Of a stretch of 64,000 nt of DNA, positions 61,083-64,000 are shown in pieces (the first letter of the stretch is position 1; the number at the start of each line of letters is the position of its first letter). The position numbers and the translations under genes were made by a program. This stretch comes from Bradyrhizobium daqingense (GTDB lineage Bacteria; Pseudomonadota; Alphaproteobacteria; Rhizobiales; Xanthobacteraceae). A model generated the notes under the pieces. The model made no database searches, had not been told where the DNA came from, and worked only from the letters and a program-made list of their open reading frames with translations. The stretch spans positions 372,001-436,000 of the forward strand of contig NZ_CP088014.1 in NCBI RefSeq assembly GCF_021044685.1, in the 5' to 3' direction.

Positions 61083-61862
61083 TCAATTTTGCTGCTGGGC
61101 CGGCTCCAAACGGGCTGCGTCGATCACGAACTGTGCCAACGCCCGGCCAAGGCAGTCATGGACCTGTTTCGCGAGCTCAGGGCCGCGGGTTGGGTTGAAC
61201 AGGTCGAACTGGCCCTGATCATTCCACTGCCGCATGATCGCGAAGCGATCGAACAGCGGGATGTCGTGCTCCTGCGCCACCACGCGCATATTATCGAGAA
61301 AAGGCTGCGTCGAGATCATGGTTTCGGTACGCGGGCTGTACTGCAAGTTCATCAAGACGACGTCCGCCCCTGCCTTTTGCAACGCAGTAACCCCTTCGGT
61401 CACCGCGCCGCGAAAATCATCGGGATCGATGGCTCGGATAGCATCCACGGTCCCGGTCTGCCAGATGACCAAAGTAGGCGTTTTTGCTTCCATCAGCTTA
61501 ACGAAGGTGCCGGCTGTTTCCTCTGCCGTCTTCTTGCTCTGTATTTCTACGGAGACATGCACCACCTCCGAGGGCGGAAGCTTGTCCTTCAGCATCGCCT
61601 CCATGCGCGCCGGATAGGAGCTGCTCTCCGAGGATGGAATCGTGGTCGAGCGGCTGCCGATGACCAAAATTTCCAGTGGCTTGCCGGCCTTGACGGCGTC
61701 GGCGACCTTGGGAAGCTGGCTTTCGCTGGTAAGCAGATAGGACGGCAGTTCGCACGCCGGGGGCACGGCCGGAGCAGCAGGCGCAGCATCGCCCGCGCGC
61801 GCCAGGGGCGCGGCGAGGCAACCGCACAGCAGGACCAGGCTCAGGAGAACCTTCGCCTTCAT
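61083..61862 (-). CDS. SGNH-like hydrolase, exported, lacking block V
   Basis: A 259-residue protein with a signal peptide (VLLSLVLLCGCLAAPLARAG). It has block I-like LEILVIGSRSTTIPSSES, WQTGTVDAIRAIDPDDF and VLMNLQYSPRTETMI. These resemble the downstream SGNH protein, but the C-terminal DxxH is not seen, so it may be inactive or use another His. Its start overlaps the opgC stop by one base, showing coupling. Confidence 0.75.
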   Translation of the reverse strand: MKAKVLLSLVLLCGCLAAPLARAGDAAPAAPAVPPACELPSYLLTSESQLPKVADAVKAGKPLEILVIGSRSTTIPSSESSSYPARMEAMLKDKLPPSEVVHVSVEIQSKKTAEETAGTFVKLMEAKTPTLVIWQTGTVDAIRAIDPDDFRGAVTEGVTALQKAGADVVLMNLQYSPRTETMISTQPFLDNMRVVAQEHDIPLFDRFAIMRQWNDQGQFDLFNPTRGPELAKQVHDCLGRALAQFVIDAARLEPAQQQN

Positions 61863-63112
61863 CAGCCCCCTCCCGCCAGATCGGCGTTGCCGACGGCGTT
61901 CTTGGTTTTCGCACCGCTCTTGTCAGCCACGCGCTTGTACCACGAAATGATCCAGGCCACCCCCCACATGATCAGGATTCCAGAGAGACTAATCAACGCA
62001 TGCATGGCTGCGCCGCCGGAGACCTCGGCCAGGATGAAATGGCCGGCGAAAGCCAGGAAGACGCCGAGGCAGAAGATCTCGAGGGAATGCTGGCCGCACA
62101 GGATCAGCGGCCGCAGCCAGGGCGATTTCAGGCCGGGCCAGGTCCGCGGCAGGAAACGCACCGTGAGCGCGGCCAGCGCCAGGAAATGCGCGAAGCGCAG
62201 CACATCGAGATCGGTCTTGTCGATCGGATACATCCATTGCTCGATCCGCTTCGGCATGAATTGGGAGAGCTGCGGCACGTACCAGGTCAACGTCACGTAG
62301 AACGCCGCAACGAGATAGGCGATCGAAATCCACATCGTCACCGGCGAGGCCAGGATACGCGACATGCGCCGCGCACCTCCCAGCGCGCACCATGCACCGA
62401 ACACGAACAGCAATTGCCAGGCGAAGGGATTGAAGGCCCAGAAGCCGTTCGGGTAGGCCGACAAATAGAGATCGTACTCCCAGGTGACGGCGTAGAGCAG
62501 CACCGAAAGCCCGAGCGTGACGTCGGGCCGCCATTTCATCGACCACAGGATCAAAGGCAGCGCCAGCATCAAGACGATATACAGCGGCAGCACGTCCATG
62601 TTGACGGGACGGAAACGCAGCAGCAGCGCCTGCACGATGGTGACGTCGGGCTGCTTGAGGAAGTCCATGATCCCCATCTCTTCGGTGTAGAGCGGGTTCT
62701 CGAACCTGGTCGCCACATAGGAGATTTCGGCGAGGAAGATCGTGAACAGGAAGACGTGGGCGACGTAGATCTGCCAGACCCGGCGCAGGATGCGCGCGGT
62801 GGCGATGAGAACGCCGCTCTCCAGCATCGCCCGACCGTAGACGAAGGCGGCGGTGTAGCCGGAGATGAAAATGAAGATCTCGGTGGCGTCGCTGAGGCCG
62901 TAATTGCGGATAGTGAACCAGGTGAGCAGGCTCGGCGGCAGGTGATCGATGAAGATCAGCCACAGCGCCAGCCCGCGAAACAGATCGAGCCGCAGCTCGC
63001 GCTCGCCGATGGCCGGCAGCGTGATGGCCGGCGCGGCGACGCGGGGCTTCGCCGCCGCAGGCTGGGCGGTTCCCGCGATCGTCGATCCCGTCACTTGGTC
63101 GGCAATGGTCAT
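61862..63112 (-). CDS. opgC: OpgC-family membrane acyltransferase (glucan succinylation type)
   Basis: A 416-residue protein with about ten membrane helices. RELRLDLFRGLALWLIFIDH (39-58) has the Arg and His typical of this family, then NYGLSDATEIFIFISGYTAA and the rest of the OpgC pattern. OpgC adds succinyl groups to osmoregulated periplasmic glucans. The ATG at 63112 begins MTIADQV. It heads the operon with two SGNH proteins. The actual substrate is not proved. Confidence 0.85.
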   Translation of the reverse strand: MTIADQVTGSTIAGTAQPAAAKPRVAAPAITLPAIGERELRLDLFRGLALWLIFIDHLPPSLLTWFTIRNYGLSDATEIFIFISGYTAAFVYGRAMLESGVLIATARILRRVWQIYVAHVFLFTIFLAEISYVATRFENPLYTEEMGIMDFLKQPDVTIVQALLLRFRPVNMDVLPLYIVLMLALPLILWSMKWRPDVTLGLSVLLYAVTWEYDLYLSAYPNGFWAFNPFAWQLLFVFGAWCALGGARRMSRILASPVTMWISIAYLVAAFYVTLTWYVPQLSQFMPKRIEQWMYPIDKTDLDVLRFAHFLALAALTVRFLPRTWPGLKSPWLRPLILCGQHSLEIFCLGVFLAFAGHFILAEVSGGAAMHALISLSGILIMWGVAWIISWYKRVADKSGAKTKNAVGNADLAGGG

Positions 63113-63293
63113 CGGGGGCCAAAAACCCTTCCGCAAATCGCGACGTGTCAAGCAGTGTACCGATCCGGCCGATCTCTCGCAAAGCGGCCGGATCACATCG
63201 CGGTGTCCTTCCCCGCGAATTCTGGCGGGACGATGTCGCCAAGGCCGTCTCGCGGCGTTTGGTTCCCGGCCGGGGAATCGGTATGATGGCCAC

Positions 63294-63686
63294 ATGTACC
63301 GCGCCGTGACCCGCCAGATCGAAGTGACCGTCGAGCCGAACTTTGTTCCGGAGCAGTCGTCGCCTGACCGCTCGCGCTATTTCTGGTCCTACACCATCGT
63401 CATCACCAATTCCGGCGAGGAGACCGTGCAGCTCAAGACGCGACACTGGATCATCACCGACGCGTCCGGCCGGCAGCAGGAGGTCAAGGGCGAGGGCGTG
63501 GTCGGCGAGCAGCCGATCCTGGCTCCCGGCGAGCGCTTCGAATACACCTCGGGCGTGCCGCTCACGACCGCCTCCGGCTTCATGACCGGCCGCTACCAGA
63601 TGGTCAGCGAGAGCGGCGAGCGCTTCGACATCGACGTGCCGACGTTTTCGCTCGACAGCCCCGACAACAAGCGGGTGCTGAACTAG
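63294..63686 (+). CDS. apaG: ApaG protein
   Basis: A 130-residue protein, full length for ApaG: VTRQIEVTVEPNFVPEQS, YFWSYTIVITNSGEETVQLK, RHWIITDASG and VKGEGVVGEQPILAPGERFEYTSG in pieces. The fold is a fibronectin-III-like beta-sandwich; role in metal or ion homeostasis is suggested but not settled. It is divergent from opgC. Confidence 0.92.
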   Translation: MYRAVTRQIEVTVEPNFVPEQSSPDRSRYFWSYTIVITNSGEETVQLKTRHWIITDASGRQQEVKGEGVVGEQPILAPGERFEYTSGVPLTTASGFMTGRYQMVSESGERFDIDVPTFSLDSPDNKRVLN

Positions 63687-63700
63687 GGGGCAGAGCGACG

Positions 63701-64000
63701 CTACGCGTCCTCCACGCCCGCCTCATCCGGCGTGAACTGGTAGACCGACGAGCAAAACTCGCAGGTCACGACGACCTTGTCGTCCTTCACCATCGCGGCG
63801 CGGTCGTCGGGCGAAAAACTCTTCAGCATGGAGGCGACCGCATCGCGCGAGCAGGAGCACTGCGCCTTCAGCGACAGCGGGTTGAACACGCGCACGCCGC
63901 GCTCGTGAAACAGGCGGAATAGCAGCCGCTCGCCGGAGAGCTCGGGATCGATCAGCTCGACGTCCTCGACGGTCTCGATCAGCGAACGCGCCTCGACCCA
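63701..64000 (-). CDS. hslO: Hsp33 redox-regulated chaperone, C-terminal part (partial)
   Basis: The frame enters from the right edge (WVEARSLIETVEDVELIDP) and ends at 63701. It carries the redox zinc site CSCSRD and CEFCSSVY (CxC and CxxC). Hsp33 binds unfolding proteins during oxidative stress once these Cys are oxidised. The N-terminal domain lies outside the window. Confidence 0.92.
   Translation of the reverse strand, partial: WVEARSLIETVEDVELIDPELSGERLLFRLFHERGVRVFNPLSLKAQCSCSRDAVASMLKSFSPDDRAAMVKDDKVVVTCEFCSSVYQFTPDEAGVEDA

Noticed and set aside
61989..63446. 485-codon minus-strand frame
   Set aside because: It is another frame of the opgC gene; the opgC frame has clear membrane helices and family motifs.

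Overview
The window looks like a chromosomal segment of a Bradyrhizobium-like alphaproteobacterium (Nitrobacteraceae). The right 12.6 kb (about 51.4-64 kb) is compact, GC-rich core genome: ogt, an AraC regulator, a VOC protein, a SRPBCC protein, a MATE exporter, a PAS protein, dCTP deaminase, metZ under a SAM-II riboswitch, an opgC-SGNH-SGNH operon, apaG and hslO. It carries palindromic repeats of a style typical of these bacteria. The genus is inferred from protein similarity and layout, not from a database search.

Everything left of about 51.37 kb is accessory DNA: lower and uneven GC, many broken genes, two tyrosine integrases, IS remnants and few long operons. Its right edge is sharp. The 5' half of a tRNA-Gly gene (51369-51406, minus strand) stops at the anticodon loop, next to an outward-facing integrase (50115-51236).

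1-10 kb is a patchwork of possible defence or nucleotide-metabolism genes. A broken dGTPase is followed by a small membrane protein. A convergent operon holds a P-loop/deoxyribosyltransferase-like protein, a Nudix protein and a frameshifted second copy of the same membrane family. Next come a TIR-like DUF4062 gene with one amber stop and a dense overlapping cluster of GNAT, P-loop kinase, ASCH and GNAT-plus-PUA-like genes. 10-15.6 kb holds a HerA/VirD4-like ATPase, a small operon preceded by a hairpin that pairs with its own ribosome binding site, and an excisionase-integrase pair. 15.8-24 kb has a phasin, a seven-bladed PLL-type lectin, small secreted proteins and an RloC/PrrC-like anticodon nuclease. 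The lectin region (17400-21611) is bounded by the same inverted terminal repeats as the IS256-family element at 24900-26200. That element sits inside an IS30 transposase gene with a clean 8-bp target duplication. 27-42 kb has exported coiled-coil proteins, a P-loop ATPase, an XRE regulator with a RuvC-like protein, a 1641-residue RTX/cadherin protein and a PilZ protein. 42-46 kb is a plasmid- or ICE-like module (AlpA, small membrane protein, TraG-like ATPase, replication-relaxation protein, two small proteins). 46-49.5 kb is a two-gene operon of a 600-residue unknown protein and a mono-haem c protein.

The best candidates for an undescribed system are the two convergent 'nucleotide enzyme plus small membrane protein' cassettes at 0.4-4.4 kb and the overlapping GNAT/ASCH/kinase cluster at 6-9.6 kb. 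Functions offered for both are inference.
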